NCBI GenBank assembly: GCA_024695475.1
Contig: JAILIC010000095.1
Coordinates: 30,886-94,885, forward strand
Source of the DNA: Treponema sp.
GTDB taxonomy: Bacteria; Spirochaetota; Spirochaetia; Treponematales; Treponemataceae
Length of the DNA stretch: 64,000 nt
Direction of reading: 5' to 3'
Both the position numbers and the translations under genes were made by a program. Each line of letters starts with the position of its first letter. Position 1 is the stretch's first letter. Below are positions 17,002-25,189 of this stretch, one piece after another. Below the pieces are notes generated by a model. That model made no database searches, was not told the DNA's origin, and saw only the letters and a program-made list of their open reading frames with translations.

Positions 17002-18936
17002 ATGGCATTTGTTCAGTTTTCTAAAGTTTCTCTGGCGTTTGGTGATCGTGATATATTAAAGAATGTTACTGTCAATTTACAAACTGGCACTAAGGCAGCC
17101 CTTACTGGTGCAAATGGTGCAGGTAAATCAACATTGATAAAGATTATGGCTGGTCTTGTTGCCCCTGATAGCGGTACACGATCGACACAAAAAGATGCTC
17201 GTATTGCATATTTGCCGCAGTCTGGATTGACTCATCATGGCTGTACATTAAAAGAAGAAGCTGATCGAGCTTTTCAGTTTGGCTATGATATGCAAAAGAA
17301 AATTGATCGCATTGGTGATGAGCTACAGAAAAATCCATCTAATATGCAGTCTCTTTTGGAACAGCATGATGCATTGCTGACAAAACTGGAAGAAAGCGGT
17401 TGGTATCGCCGTGAGGCACAAGCAGAATCGGTATTACTTGGTCTTGGTTTTTCTCGAGAGGATTTTGATAAACAGACAGAGTTGTTTTCTGGTGGTTGGC
17501 AGATGCGTATTGCATTGGCAAAAGCGTTGATGCAAAATCCAGATATTTTATTACTTGATGAGCCTACTAACTATCTTGATTTAGAGGCTCGAACATGGCT
17601 GGAGCAATTTTTACAAAACTATAAGGGTGGTTTTTTGCTCGTAAGCCATGACCGATATTTTCTTGATGTGACTATCAATGAAGTGTATGAGCTGTTTGGT
17701 GGAGATCTCAAACGCTATCCTGGAAACTTTTCGCATTATGAAAAGGTTCGAGAGGTTGAGCTGCAAACATTAATTGCTCAGTATGAGCAACAGCAACAAG
17801 AAATCCAGCATCTGGAAGATTTTATCACGCGTTTTGGAGCTAAGGCAACAAAAGCAGCTCAAGCTCAGGAGCGGCAGAAGATGTTGGATAAAATGGTTCG
17901 CATTGAGATTCCTGAGTCTCTTAAAAAGATTCATTTTACCTTTCCTAAAGCTCCTCATGCAGGGCATTTGGTATTGCGTACACATGGGCTGACAAAGTCC
18001 TATGATGGAAGTCATGCAGTTATTGATAATCTTGATTTAACGTTGGAAAATGGAGAACGTCTCGTTGTTGTCGGTCGTAATGGTGCAGGTAAATCAACAT
18101 TATTGCGTATGATTGCAGGTGTAGATACGGCATATACAGGCGAAATTGTACCTGGTGCAGGAGTGCAAATAGGGTATTTCTCTCAGGATAGTGCTGAGAC
18201 TATCACAGGTACTGAAAGTATTGTAGATTATATCGAGAATGAGGCTCCTCTGGAACTGATTCCTAAAGTACGTGATATGCTGGGCGCATTTTTGTTCCGT
18301 GGTGATGATGTCTTTAAGAGTTTGCAAGTGCTGAGTGGTGGTGAAAAAAGCCGTATTGCTTTGCTACAATTGCTTCTTCGTCCTATAAATTTGTTGATTC
18401 TTGATGAACCGACAAACCATCTTGATATGCATTCAAAAGATGTGCTCATGCAGGCATTGAAAGATTTTGGCGGAACTGTTGTATTTGTTAGTCACGATCG
18501 TGGTTTTATCGAAGGTTTGGCGACACGGGTTTTGGAATTAAAACCTGGCTTGTATCGTGAATTTCCTGGTGATTATACGTATTATCAGGAACGTATTCAG
18601 GCCGAAAGCGAAGGCGTTGTTCCGTCTGTGGAGCAGACTAAGATTTCAGATGTTACTATTGAGCAGCCTACAAATAAAGCTGGACAGTTGAGCTGGGAAG
18701 AAGAAAAAAAACTAAAAGCTGAACGTCGTAAAAAGGAGAAAGAAGTTGAACGGCTTGAGGCTGAAATTGCACAGGTGGAACAACAACAAAAAGAACTGGA
18801 ACAGAAACTTGCTGATCCAGTAGTCTATAGTGATGGTGCAAAGAGTGCTGCCGTACAAAAACAGATTACCCAAATCCAAGAGAAACTCAATGATTTGAAC
18901 GAACAATGGGAACAAGCTGCTGAAGCGTTATCTTAA
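17002..18936 (+). CDS. ABC-F family ATPase
   Basis: A 644-residue soluble protein with two ABC ATPase domains and no membrane segment, the ABC-F plan. Domain 1: Walker A GANGAGKST (about 36), signature LFSGGWQMR, Walker B ILLLDEPTNYLD. A charged interdomain linker covers about 240-310 (the P-site tRNA-interacting motif region). Domain 2: GRNGAGKST, signature VLSGGEKSR, LLILDEPTNHLD. The C-terminus is a coiled coil (about 560-644), as in Uup and YdiF/YfmR-like members. ABC-F proteins act on the ribosome in translation or antibiotic protection. It follows the SH3 gene by five bases; co-expression with the exporter could point to protection, but this is inference and a housekeeping role is as likely. 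Confidence 0.9.
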   Translation: MAFVQFSKVSLAFGDRDILKNVTVNLQTGTKAALTGANGAGKSTLIKIMAGLVAPDSGTRSTQKDARIAYLPQSGLTHHGCTLKEEADRAFQFGYDMQKKIDRIGDELQKNPSNMQSLLEQHDALLTKLEESGWYRREAQAESVLLGLGFSREDFDKQTELFSGGWQMRIALAKALMQNPDILLLDEPTNYLDLEARTWLEQFLQNYKGGFLLVSHDRYFLDVTINEVYELFGGDLKRYPGNFSHYEKVREVELQTLIAQYEQQQQEIQHLEDFITRFGAKATKAAQAQERQKMLDKMVRIEIPESLKKIHFTFPKAPHAGHLVLRTHGLTKSYDGSHAVIDNLDLTLENGERLVVVGRNGAGKSTLLRMIAGVDTAYTGEIVPGAGVQIGYFSQDSAETITGTESIVDYIENEAPLELIPKVRDMLGAFLFRGDDVFKSLQVLSGGEKSRIALLQLLLRPINLLILDEPTNHLDMHSKDVLMQALKDFGGTVVFVSHDRGFIEGLATRVLELKPGLYREFPGDYTYYQERIQAESEGVVPSVEQTKISDVTIEQPTNKAGQLSWEEEKKLKAERRKKEKEVERLEAEIAQVEQQQKELEQKLADPVVYSDGAKSAAVQKQITQIQEKLNDLNEQWEQAAEALS

Positions 18937-18940
18937 AATA

Positions 18941-18969
18941 TTGTCTAGTTTTGCCTGGGATGGTATACT
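18941..18969 (+). promoter_or_regulatory. galE promoter with a palindrome on the -10 box
   Basis: TTGTCT (18941-18946), a 17-base spacer and TATACT (18964-18969). A perfect palindrome, GATGGTA-TAC-TACCATC (18959-18975), is centred on the -10 box, as an operator would be. An AGAGGA ribosome site follows. Confidence 0.6.
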
Positions 18970-18990
18970 ACCATCTTAGAGGAATATAAT

Positions 18991-19986
18991 ATGAACGTTT
19001 TGGTAATTGGTGGTGCTGGTTATATTGGTAGCCACGTTGTAAAAGAGCTGATGAAGAATGGTCATCAGATTACTGTATTTGATAATCTTTCTACAGGATT
19101 AGTACAAAATCTTTTTCCAGAAAATGAGTTTATTGCTGGAGATATCATGGTACCTGAGCATCTTGATGAGGCTTTTGCCCGTGGTTTTGATGCTTTTATT
19201 CATCTAGCTGCATATAAGGCTGCTGGTGAATCAATGATACTCCCAGAAAAGTATTCTTCGCACAACATTACAGGAACTATTAATATATTGAATGCAGCCA
19301 TGGCTCATGGTTGCAAAAAAATGGTCTTTTCATCATCTGCAGCTGTTTTTGGCGAACCTCAATATTTGCCAATCGATGAAAAACATCCAACAAACCCAGA
19401 AAACTATTATGGATATACAAAGCTTGCAATCGAACAGATTATGAAGTGGTATGATCAGTTAAAAGGATTGCGATTTGCGGCACTGCGTTATTTTAATGCT
19501 GCCGGTTATGATCCAGAGGGTGTATTATTTGGTTTGGAGCGTAATCCAGCAAACTTGTTGCCTGTTATCATGGAAGTGGCATGTGGTATGCGCGAAAAAT
19601 TAAAGATTTTTGGTAATGACTATCCTACCCGAGATGGTACCTGTATCAGAGATTATGTTCATGTCACCGATTTGGCTATTGCTCATGTAAAAGCTTTGGA
19701 TTATATCTCTGAGCATGATCAAAGCATTACCTGTGGTTTGGGTAGTGAGACAGGTATTACCGTTACAGAAATGTTGGATGCTGCTCGTCGTATTACTGGC
19801 AAAGAAATACCTGCTGAATATGTTGCAAGACGGCCTGGAGATCCTGCAACTTTGGTTGCGACTTCAGCATATGCCCATGAAAAGCTCGGTTGGAAGGCTC
19901 AGTATTCTGACGTTGATACATTGCTTGGCTCTACTTGGCAAGCATATCAAAAATATCTGGCAGTACACAAAACGGCAAATCGCTAA
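18991..19986 (+). CDS. galE: UDP-glucose 4-epimerase
   Basis: A 331-residue short-chain dehydrogenase-fold enzyme that interconverts UDP-glucose and UDP-galactose. The NAD-binding motif GGAGYIGSH starts at residue 7, the catalytic Ser/Tyr/Lys are in SSSAAVFG and YYGYTK, and the substrate block RYFNAAG plus RDGTCIRDYVHVTDLA are diagnostic of GalE. Length is typical. It has its own promoter and an AGAGGA ribosome site before the ATG. The M20 peptidase gene starts 33 bases downstream on the same strand, so both may be co-transcribed. Confidence 0.95.
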   Translation: MNVLVIGGAGYIGSHVVKELMKNGHQITVFDNLSTGLVQNLFPENEFIAGDIMVPEHLDEAFARGFDAFIHLAAYKAAGESMILPEKYSSHNITGTINILNAAMAHGCKKMVFSSSAAVFGEPQYLPIDEKHPTNPENYYGYTKLAIEQIMKWYDQLKGLRFAALRYFNAAGYDPEGVLFGLERNPANLLPVIMEVACGMREKLKIFGNDYPTRDGTCIRDYVHVTDLAIAHVKALDYISEHDQSITCGLGSETGITVTEMLDAARRITGKEIPAEYVARRPGDPATLVATSAYAHEKLGWKAQYSDVDTLLGSTWQAYQKYLAVHKTANR

Positions 19987-20019
19987 CTAAAAAAGAGATT
20001 ACATAAAAAGGAAATTACT

Positions 20020-21246
20020 ATGGCTGAAACATTAGATACATTACGTTCATATATTAAACAGAGTCGATCTGCCATGATTGATTTGGAATCTTTGCTGACA
20101 AGTATTAAAGCACTTGCTCCTGAGTCTGGTGGCGATGGAGAATCTGAAAAGGCTGCTGCTTTGGAAAAATGGTTGATTGAGCAGGGATTTAAAGATATCA
20201 AACATTATGATGCTCCTGATGCTCGTGTAAGCAGTGGTGTGCGTCCAAATATTGTTGCTACGATCCCTGGTAAGTCAGACGATTTTACGGTATGGGTTAT
20301 GGCACATATGGACGTTGTACCTGTAGGTGAACTTTCTATGTGGAATACCGATCCATGGACTGTTGTTGAAAAAGACGGAAAACTCTATGGTCGTGGTGTT
20401 GAAGATAATCAACAGGGACTTGTCTCTGGCGTATTTGCGGCACTCGCATTCTTAAAAAATGGTGTTACTCCAGCTCATACTGTCAAATTGCTCTTTATGG
20501 CAGATGAAGAAGTTGGTTCAAAATTTGGTATTCAGTATTTGCTGACACAAGATTTATTCCGTAAAAATGATGTTATCATCATTCCTGATGGAGGTGATCC
20601 ACAGGGAGAGACAATCGAAATTGCCGAAAAGAATATTTTGTGGCTTCGTGTTCATGTAAAAGGAAAACAGTCACACGGCTCTCTGCCAAATCTTGGTAGA
20701 AACGCATTCCTTGCTTCTTGTGATTTGGCATTGCGCCTTCATGATCTGGAAAATGTATTTAATAAACATGATGCATTGTTTAACCCTGATTATTCTACAT
20801 TCTCACCAACGAAGTGTCAGGCAAATGTTGACAGTATAAATATTATTCCTGGCGACGGTGTCTTCTATATGGATTGCCGTATCTTGCCTTGCTATACCTT
20901 AAAAGAAGTAATGCAGGAAATTGATGTCCGTTGCAAAGAAATTGCTAAAAAACATGATGTAGTTATTGAGTATGATACTCCTCAGGCAGAACAGTCTCCA
21001 GCTACTCCGAAAGATGCACCTGTTGTAAAAATGATCGCTGATGCTGTGAAGCTTGTTCATGGTAAAACTGCTCGTACCGTTGGTATTGGCGGTGGAACTG
21101 TTGGTGCTTATCTAAGAAATAAAGGATATCATGCAGCAGTGTGGAGCTCTCTAGATGAGACCTGCCATCAGCCTAATGAGTATTGTGTAATTGATAATAT
21201 GGTTGCAGATGCAGAAACTCTTGCAGCTATATTTCTTGCGGAGTAG
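20020..21246 (+). CDS. M20 family metallopeptidase (dipeptidase/desuccinylase type)
   Basis: A 408-residue cytosolic zinc hydrolase. Metal-binding signatures are present: WVMAHMDVVP (first His and following Asp), YGRGVEDNQQG (bridging Asp), and MADEEVGSKFG (catalytic Glu pair); the dimerisation lid contains KQSHGSLPNLG. The C-terminal 'GIGGGTVGAYLRNKGYHAAVW' followed by a His near the end (ETCHQPNE) fits the ArgE/DapE/dipeptidase branch. The substrate cannot be read from sequence; an aminoacyl dipeptide or N-acyl amino acid is likely. AAAGGAAA precedes the ATG. The next gene begins eight bases after the stop. Confidence 0.87.
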   Translation: MAETLDTLRSYIKQSRSAMIDLESLLTSIKALAPESGGDGESEKAAALEKWLIEQGFKDIKHYDAPDARVSSGVRPNIVATIPGKSDDFTVWVMAHMDVVPVGELSMWNTDPWTVVEKDGKLYGRGVEDNQQGLVSGVFAALAFLKNGVTPAHTVKLLFMADEEVGSKFGIQYLLTQDLFRKNDVIIIPDGGDPQGETIEIAEKNILWLRVHVKGKQSHGSLPNLGRNAFLASCDLALRLHDLENVFNKHDALFNPDYSTFSPTKCQANVDSINIIPGDGVFYMDCRILPCYTLKEVMQEIDVRCKEIAKKHDVVIEYDTPQAEQSPATPKDAPVVKMIADAVKLVHGKTARTVGIGGGTVGAYLRNKGYHAAVWSSLDETCHQPNEYCVIDNMVADAETLAAIFLAE

Positions 21247-21254
21247 TGGAGTAG

Positions 21255-21818
21255 GTGGAATCAAGTATAGTTTCTCATCCAATAGAGCGGACTGATTCTA
21301 AAACAGTCAGGGATACCAAGGAACATATTGCTGAAGTTCAGAAAAATATGTCTCTCATCATTGATGAGTTAAAGAAGCGAGCATCTAATCATGATAGGTC
21401 TAAATTGGAAGAACCAGAACGATCTGGTTTTGAAGCAATGGATGCCTATTGTTCAGCACATCCTTCTGCAGCTCAATATGGTAGTGAGGCATATTTTGAA
21501 AAACTGCAAAAATTTAATTGGGTAATGGACCATCATTACAAACATAATAGACATCATCCAGAGTATTATTCCAATTTTTACTCAGAGATGGATGTCATCG
21601 ATATTATTGAACTGATTTGTGATTGGTGGTCACGTAAAGAGTTTAAGGATTTTCGAGAAGCTGCAGAGTTGGTGGAACAGCAGAGTAAGCGTTATAACTT
21701 TCCGCCGATTTTGACCAGTATCATTCTTAATACGGTAAATAGATTTTTAGCAGTAGGGGATTTTCCACAGGAAGATGAGCCTTTAGGTGTTTTTCTTATA
21801 CGAAATGTCCGTTTTTAA
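21255..21818 (+). CDS. DUF5662 family protein
   Basis: A 187-residue soluble protein of unknown function. The recognisable core is a helical, histidine-rich region: SNHDRSKLEEPE, then VMDHHYKHNRHHPEYY, then DVIDIIELICDWWSRKEF. These repeated His/Asp positions suggest a metal site of HD-like type, but no activity is established to my knowledge. The start is GTG, with GGAG spaced upstream across the end of the M20 gene. It ends at a terminator and probably shares a message with the M20 gene. Confidence 0.7.
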   Translation: MESSIVSHPIERTDSKTVRDTKEHIAEVQKNMSLIIDELKKRASNHDRSKLEEPERSGFEAMDAYCSAHPSAAQYGSEAYFEKLQKFNWVMDHHYKHNRHHPEYYSNFYSEMDVIDIIELICDWWSRKEFKDFREAAELVEQQSKRYNFPPILTSIILNTVNRFLAVGDFPQEDEPLGVFLIRNVRF

Positions 21819-21831
21819 TTGGTGCTAATCA

Positions 21832-21886
21832 AAAGGGTTGTCCGAAAAGTTGTTTTAACTTTCTTTAGGGCAACCCCTTTTTATAT
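21832..21886 (+). terminator. Rho-independent terminator after the DUF5662 gene
   Basis: AAAGGGTTGTCC pairs with GGGCAACCCCTTT with one bulged C; an inner AAAGTT/AACTTT stem extends it, and a short T run follows. It may also stop mraY transcription from the other side. Confidence 0.75.
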
Positions 21887-21943
21887 TCATGGCTTTTCCG
21901 TATCGGCTTTGCCTCGACGAATTTTGTACGAAGCTGTTTGTTC

Positions 21944-23020
21944 TTAGCGTACTTTGAAAATGATACCGATTAATGCAACGGTTATCAAAAGTTGCATAAT
22001 CATGAACTTTATCAGTACCTGTGTCGGTGACCATCCGTGATTTTTGCGCATGTGGTCGTGTAACGGAAAGCGTACATTTTCAAAAATATGAATCTTGAAG
22101 AATCTGAGCAGAAAGACCTTCATTAATCCCATACCACCGTTAATAAAGATAATCGATGATGTAGCAAGAATAATGAAAGGATTGCCCGTAATCAATACTG
22201 CGGTTCCGATAAAAAAACCGAGCGCTCTGCTGCCAGCATCTCCCATAAGTACATGACTGGGGAACGCATTGTGCCATAGGTATCCCATAAGTACACCTGC
22301 AAGTGCAAAAGTTATGACTGCCCAAGATGCGCCGTCAATGAGATGCGGAACCAACAGATACGCTGCAATTTTGGTATGACCTAAAACAAAATAGAACAAA
22401 GAACCCAGTGTAATTAGTGCGATTAATACGAGTGTACTGGAGAGTCCATCGACTCCATCAGTACAATTTGTGGTATTAATTGATGCCCATAGCAGGATTG
22501 TTGCAAATACAACATAGACTGGCATAGGTATACGGATGAGATGGGTGATAAATGGAAGCCAAAATGATACAGTTCCCTCTGTATTTGTTGCTGCAAATGT
22601 ACAATAGAGCAAAAATGCAGCTGCCAAACTAATGAGTAAATCTAGGAGACCCTTTTTGTATTCTCCCCAGCTGGTAATACTGTTATCGTCTAGAAAACCA
22701 GTGAGCATAGTAAGCCAAGTTAATACAACAATACCTACTTGTTGTATTGTCATTGGCACTACAAGAAAGCACTCGACAACAAAAATGGTAATAAAAATGC
22801 ACCCTGATCCTGTTGGTTTACCCTTTGCGGCTTCTGCCGTTAAAGTAAACTCTCTGCCACGATCTGATGGCAAAAAGCGGTACATATGTGGCAATAGTTT
22901 TTCGGTAACTAAAAAGCCTGTATACAATGCTATGACAATAAGCACCGTATAGGATTGCAAAAGACGTGCAGGACCAAAGTCAAAAGCGTTTTGGAGAATC
23001 TCTCCTAAATAATACAACAT
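21944..23020 (-). CDS. mraY: Phospho-N-acetylmuramoyl-pentapeptide-transferase
   Basis: A 358-residue polytopic membrane enzyme with about ten hydrophobic segments that forms lipid I at the inner membrane in peptidoglycan synthesis. The cytoplasmic signatures are AKGKPTGSG after the first helix, the LTGFLDD aspartates, NTTNCTDGVDGL, and FPSHVLMGDAGSRALGFF, all arranged as in MraY (the WecA branch differs). A histidine-rich late loop (PLHDHMRKNHGWSPTQV) is also typical. It lies outside any cell-wall cluster; its ATG overlaps the stop of an OhrR-type regulator (TAATG), so the two are co-transcribed and coupled. Confidence 0.88.
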   Translation of the reverse strand: MLYYLGEILQNAFDFGPARLLQSYTVLIVIALYTGFLVTEKLLPHMYRFLPSDRGREFTLTAEAAKGKPTGSGCIFITIFVVECFLVVPMTIQQVGIVVLTWLTMLTGFLDDNSITSWGEYKKGLLDLLISLAAAFLLYCTFAATNTEGTVSFWLPFITHLIRIPMPVYVVFATILLWASINTTNCTDGVDGLSSTLVLIALITLGSLFYFVLGHTKIAAYLLVPHLIDGASWAVITFALAGVLMGYLWHNAFPSHVLMGDAGSRALGFFIGTAVLITGNPFIILATSSIIFINGGMGLMKVFLLRFFKIHIFENVRFPLHDHMRKNHGWSPTQVLIKFMIMQLLITVALIGIIFKVR

Positions 23021-23484
23021 TAGTCTAAATCTTCACCTGGATAATCGAGTACTTCTACCTGTTTGATCAATGCCTGCAATTTGTTAAGCATGTCTTGACC
23101 ATCTTCGGTATTAAGATTTGCTGCACAGACAATTTTAGTAGGAATTTGTGCACATTTGCGCTTTAGAGCCTTGCCTTTATCAGTTAAAGAGATGATAACG
23201 GTACGTTCATCTTTTTTAGAACGTGTTCTGGTAAGTAATTCCTGCTTTTCCATTTTCTTAAGCAATGGTGTCAATGTTCCTGAATCAAGATATAAGCGCT
23301 CTCCTAATTCATTTACGGAAACATTATCTTTTTCCCAAAGAGCCATCATGGCTATGTAAGAAGTGTAAGTAAGGCCCAATGGACCAATAAGTGGTTTATA
23401 AAGTCGGATAATTTCTTTTGAGCAGACGTATAAAGCAAAACAAAGTTGCTTATCCAACTGCAATGTATTATTTGTTTCTTTCAT
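23020..23484 (-). CDS. MarR/OhrR family regulator
   Basis: A 154-residue winged-helix repressor. The N-terminal LDKQLCFALYVCSKEI with a cysteine at position 15 matches OhrR, where that cysteine senses organic peroxides. 'GLTYTSYIAMMALWE', the recognition helix region (DSGTLTPLLKKMEKQ) and the wing (RSKKDERTVIISLTDKG) are in place. The family usually controls ohr; here no ohr gene is present and the downstream partner is mraY, coupled through a TAATG overlap. Control of its own operon through the promoter at 23491-23520 is likely. Confidence 0.85.
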   Translation of the reverse strand: MKETNNTLQLDKQLCFALYVCSKEIIRLYKPLIGPLGLTYTSYIAMMALWEKDNVSVNELGERLYLDSGTLTPLLKKMEKQELLTRTRSKKDERTVIISLTDKGKALKRKCAQIPTKIVCAANLNTEDGQDMLNKLQALIKQVEVLDYPGEDLD

Positions 23485-23490
23485 GAGGCT

Positions 23491-23520
23491 AGTATAACAA
23501 TCTTTTTGTAATTAAGTCAA
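23491..23520 (-). promoter_or_regulatory. Promoter and possible operator of the ohrR-like/mraY operon
   Basis: On the minus strand TTGACT, an 18-base spacer and TATACT end seven bases before the ATG, so the leader is almost absent. The spacer holds an imperfect palindrome, TTACAA-AAAGA-TTGTTA, reminiscent of OhrR boxes built on TACAAT/ATTGTA. Confidence 0.5.
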
Positions 23521-23546
23521 CTCTAACTAATAGAGTACAATGAATA

Positions 23547-23575
23547 TTGACACGCTGTTGTCATGTCGATAAAGT
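23547..23575 (+). promoter_or_regulatory. Promoter of the TSCPD gene
   Basis: Consensus TTGACA (23547-23552), 17 bases, TAAAGT (23570-23575); the ATG lies ten bases downstream and has no ribosome site. Confidence 0.55.
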
Positions 23576-23584
23576 AAGTGTCAT

Positions 23585-23830
23585 ATGAAAGAGTATACAT
23601 ATAAAACCCATGGTACATGTGCTACAACTATTTATTTTACCAAGTCTGATGATGGTATTGTTACCAATGTTCGCTTTGAAGGTGGCTGCAATGGTAACTT
23701 AAAGGCAATCGCCAAATTGGTAGATGGTATGACTGCACAGCAAATTCATGATACGTTGATTGGCAATTTGTGCGGACGTAAGAATACAAGTTGTGCTGAT
23801 CAGTTGGCAAAAGCTGTTATTTCGGAATAA
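23585..23830 (+). CDS. TSCPD domain protein (TIGR03905-like)
   Basis: An 81-residue protein consisting of one small domain. The conserved cysteines lie in THGTCATTIYF, GGCNGNL and NLCGRKNTSCADQLAKAV, the pattern of the small TSCPD proteins named after the related C-terminal region of B12-dependent ribonucleotide reductase. Four cysteines could bind metal. Function is unknown. It has its own promoter, facing away from the ohrR-like gene. Confidence 0.75.
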   Translation: MKEYTYKTHGTCATTIYFTKSDDGIVTNVRFEGGCNGNLKAIAKLVDGMTAQQIHDTLIGNLCGRKNTSCADQLAKAVISE

Positions 23831-23856
23831 TGATTGCTGGATGATTTTATGTGGCA

Positions 23857-23885
23857 TTGTTCATTTGCCGTAAAATAACTATAAT
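23857..23885 (+). promoter_or_regulatory. ychF promoter
   Basis: TTGTTC (23857-23862), 17 bases and a consensus TATAAT (23880-23885), about 45 bases upstream of the ATG. Confidence 0.6.
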
Positions 23886-23929
23886 CATACCGTACTTTTA
23901 AATAAAAACTATTCATAAGGATTGTATAT

Positions 23930-25060
23930 ATGGCATTATCTTGTGGTATCGTTGGACTTCCTAATGTTGGTAAGTCAACTATTTTTACAGCACTTACAGC
24001 AGCTCCTGCATCTGCAGAAAATTTTCCGTTTTGTACGATAGACCCTAATATTGGTATTGTTGATCTGCCAGATGAGCGTCTTGATTTTTTGTGTAGTGTA
24101 TTTCAACCGAAAAAAAAGACTCCTACTTCAGTAAAGTTTGTAGATATAGCAGGGTTGATAAAGGGTGCTTCAAAAGGTGAAGGATTAGGTAACCAGTTTC
24201 TTGCAAATATTCGTGAAGTGACTTGTATTGCACATGTTGTCCGTTGCTTTGATAACCCTGATATTATGCATGTGCGTGAGAGTGCAAATGAAGCTGCTCC
24301 AATTGATCCAGAAAGTGATATTCTTACTATAAATATGGAGCTTGCTCTTGCGGACCTTGATACCATTTCTAAACGTCAGGAAAAAGTAACTCGTGCCTGT
24401 CGAGCTTTAGGTAAGGAAGAAGAAAAAAAGTGGGCTTCCTGGAAAAGTGCTGTACAGAAGATTGTTCCGTTATTGCAGGAAGGTAAATGTGCTCGTATGG
24501 CTGATTTATCTGATGAAGAAAAGAACGCTATTCAAGATATGTTCCTTTTGACGATGAAGCCGACTTTCTATGTTTGTAATATTGATGAAGATTCTATAGC
24601 AGAGGGGACCAACGAATATGTATCTGTAGTAAAGAAATATGCTGCAGAAGAAAATTCTGAAGTTGTTGTTCTGTGTGGAAAGTTTGAATCTGATTTATCA
24701 GAAATTAAGGAAGAAGCTGATCGAAAAGACTTTATGGAATCAGTAGGATTAAAAGAGTCAGGTCTTGCTACGCTTGCTCGTACTGCTTACCATTTGATGG
24801 GACTTCGTACCTTCTTTACTGGTGGCTCGGATGACTGCCATGCTTGGACAATCCGTAATGGTGATACTGCACCAAAAGCTGCAGGTGCTATTCATACAGA
24901 TTTTGAAAAAGGTTTTATTAAAGCTGAAGCCTACACCATTGATGATCTTCGCACCTATGGTACTGAAGCAAAGATTAAAGAAGCTGGTAAATATCGTCTT
25001 GAAGGTCGTGACTATGTGGTCCAAGATGGCGATGTCCTCTTCTTTAAGTTTAATGTGTAA
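23930..25060 (+). CDS. ychF: Redox-regulated ATPase YchF (Obg-like)
   Basis: A 376-residue TRAFAC P-loop protein. Motifs: GLPNVGKSTIF (P-loop, residue 8 on), the unusual 'FPFCTIDPNIG', DIAGLIKGASKGEGLGNQF (G3) and the ATP-specific NIDE-type G4 (VCNIDED). A helical insertion and a C-terminal TGS domain (AWTIRNGDTAPKAAGAIHTDFEKGFIKAE) complete the family plan. YchF binds ribosomes and acts in stress responses. It is a universal single-copy gene, preceded by its own promoter and followed by a terminator. Confidence 0.95.
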   Translation: MALSCGIVGLPNVGKSTIFTALTAAPASAENFPFCTIDPNIGIVDLPDERLDFLCSVFQPKKKTPTSVKFVDIAGLIKGASKGEGLGNQFLANIREVTCIAHVVRCFDNPDIMHVRESANEAAPIDPESDILTINMELALADLDTISKRQEKVTRACRALGKEEEKKWASWKSAVQKIVPLLQEGKCARMADLSDEEKNAIQDMFLLTMKPTFYVCNIDEDSIAEGTNEYVSVVKKYAAEENSEVVVLCGKFESDLSEIKEEADRKDFMESVGLKESGLATLARTAYHLMGLRTFFTGGSDDCHAWTIRNGDTAPKAAGAIHTDFEKGFIKAEAYTIDDLRTYGTEAKIKEAGKYRLEGRDYVVQDGDVLFFKFNV

Positions 25061-25130
25061 AAAAAACTGCTAAAATTTTTCATTCTGTTATACAAAATGT
25101 CCTAAAACAGACGTTTCTTTGTTATATAAG

Positions 25131-25177
25131 AGCAGAAGATAGTGTGCTTTGCACATGTGTCTTCTGCTTTTTTGTTT
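25131..25177 (+). terminator. Rho-independent terminator after ychF
   Basis: AGCAGAAGA (25131-25139) pairs perfectly with TCTTCTGCT (25160-25168), with an inner GTGTGC/GCACAT stem, and is followed by T6. It occupies the apparent N-terminal extension of the next frame, which supports the later start chosen there. Confidence 0.85.
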
Positions 25178-25189
25178 TGGAGGTTGCAA

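Noticed and set aside
25142..25189. N-terminal extension of the EEP protein
   Set aside because: It runs through the ychF terminator; the ATG at 25190 has GGAGG and starts a signal peptide.
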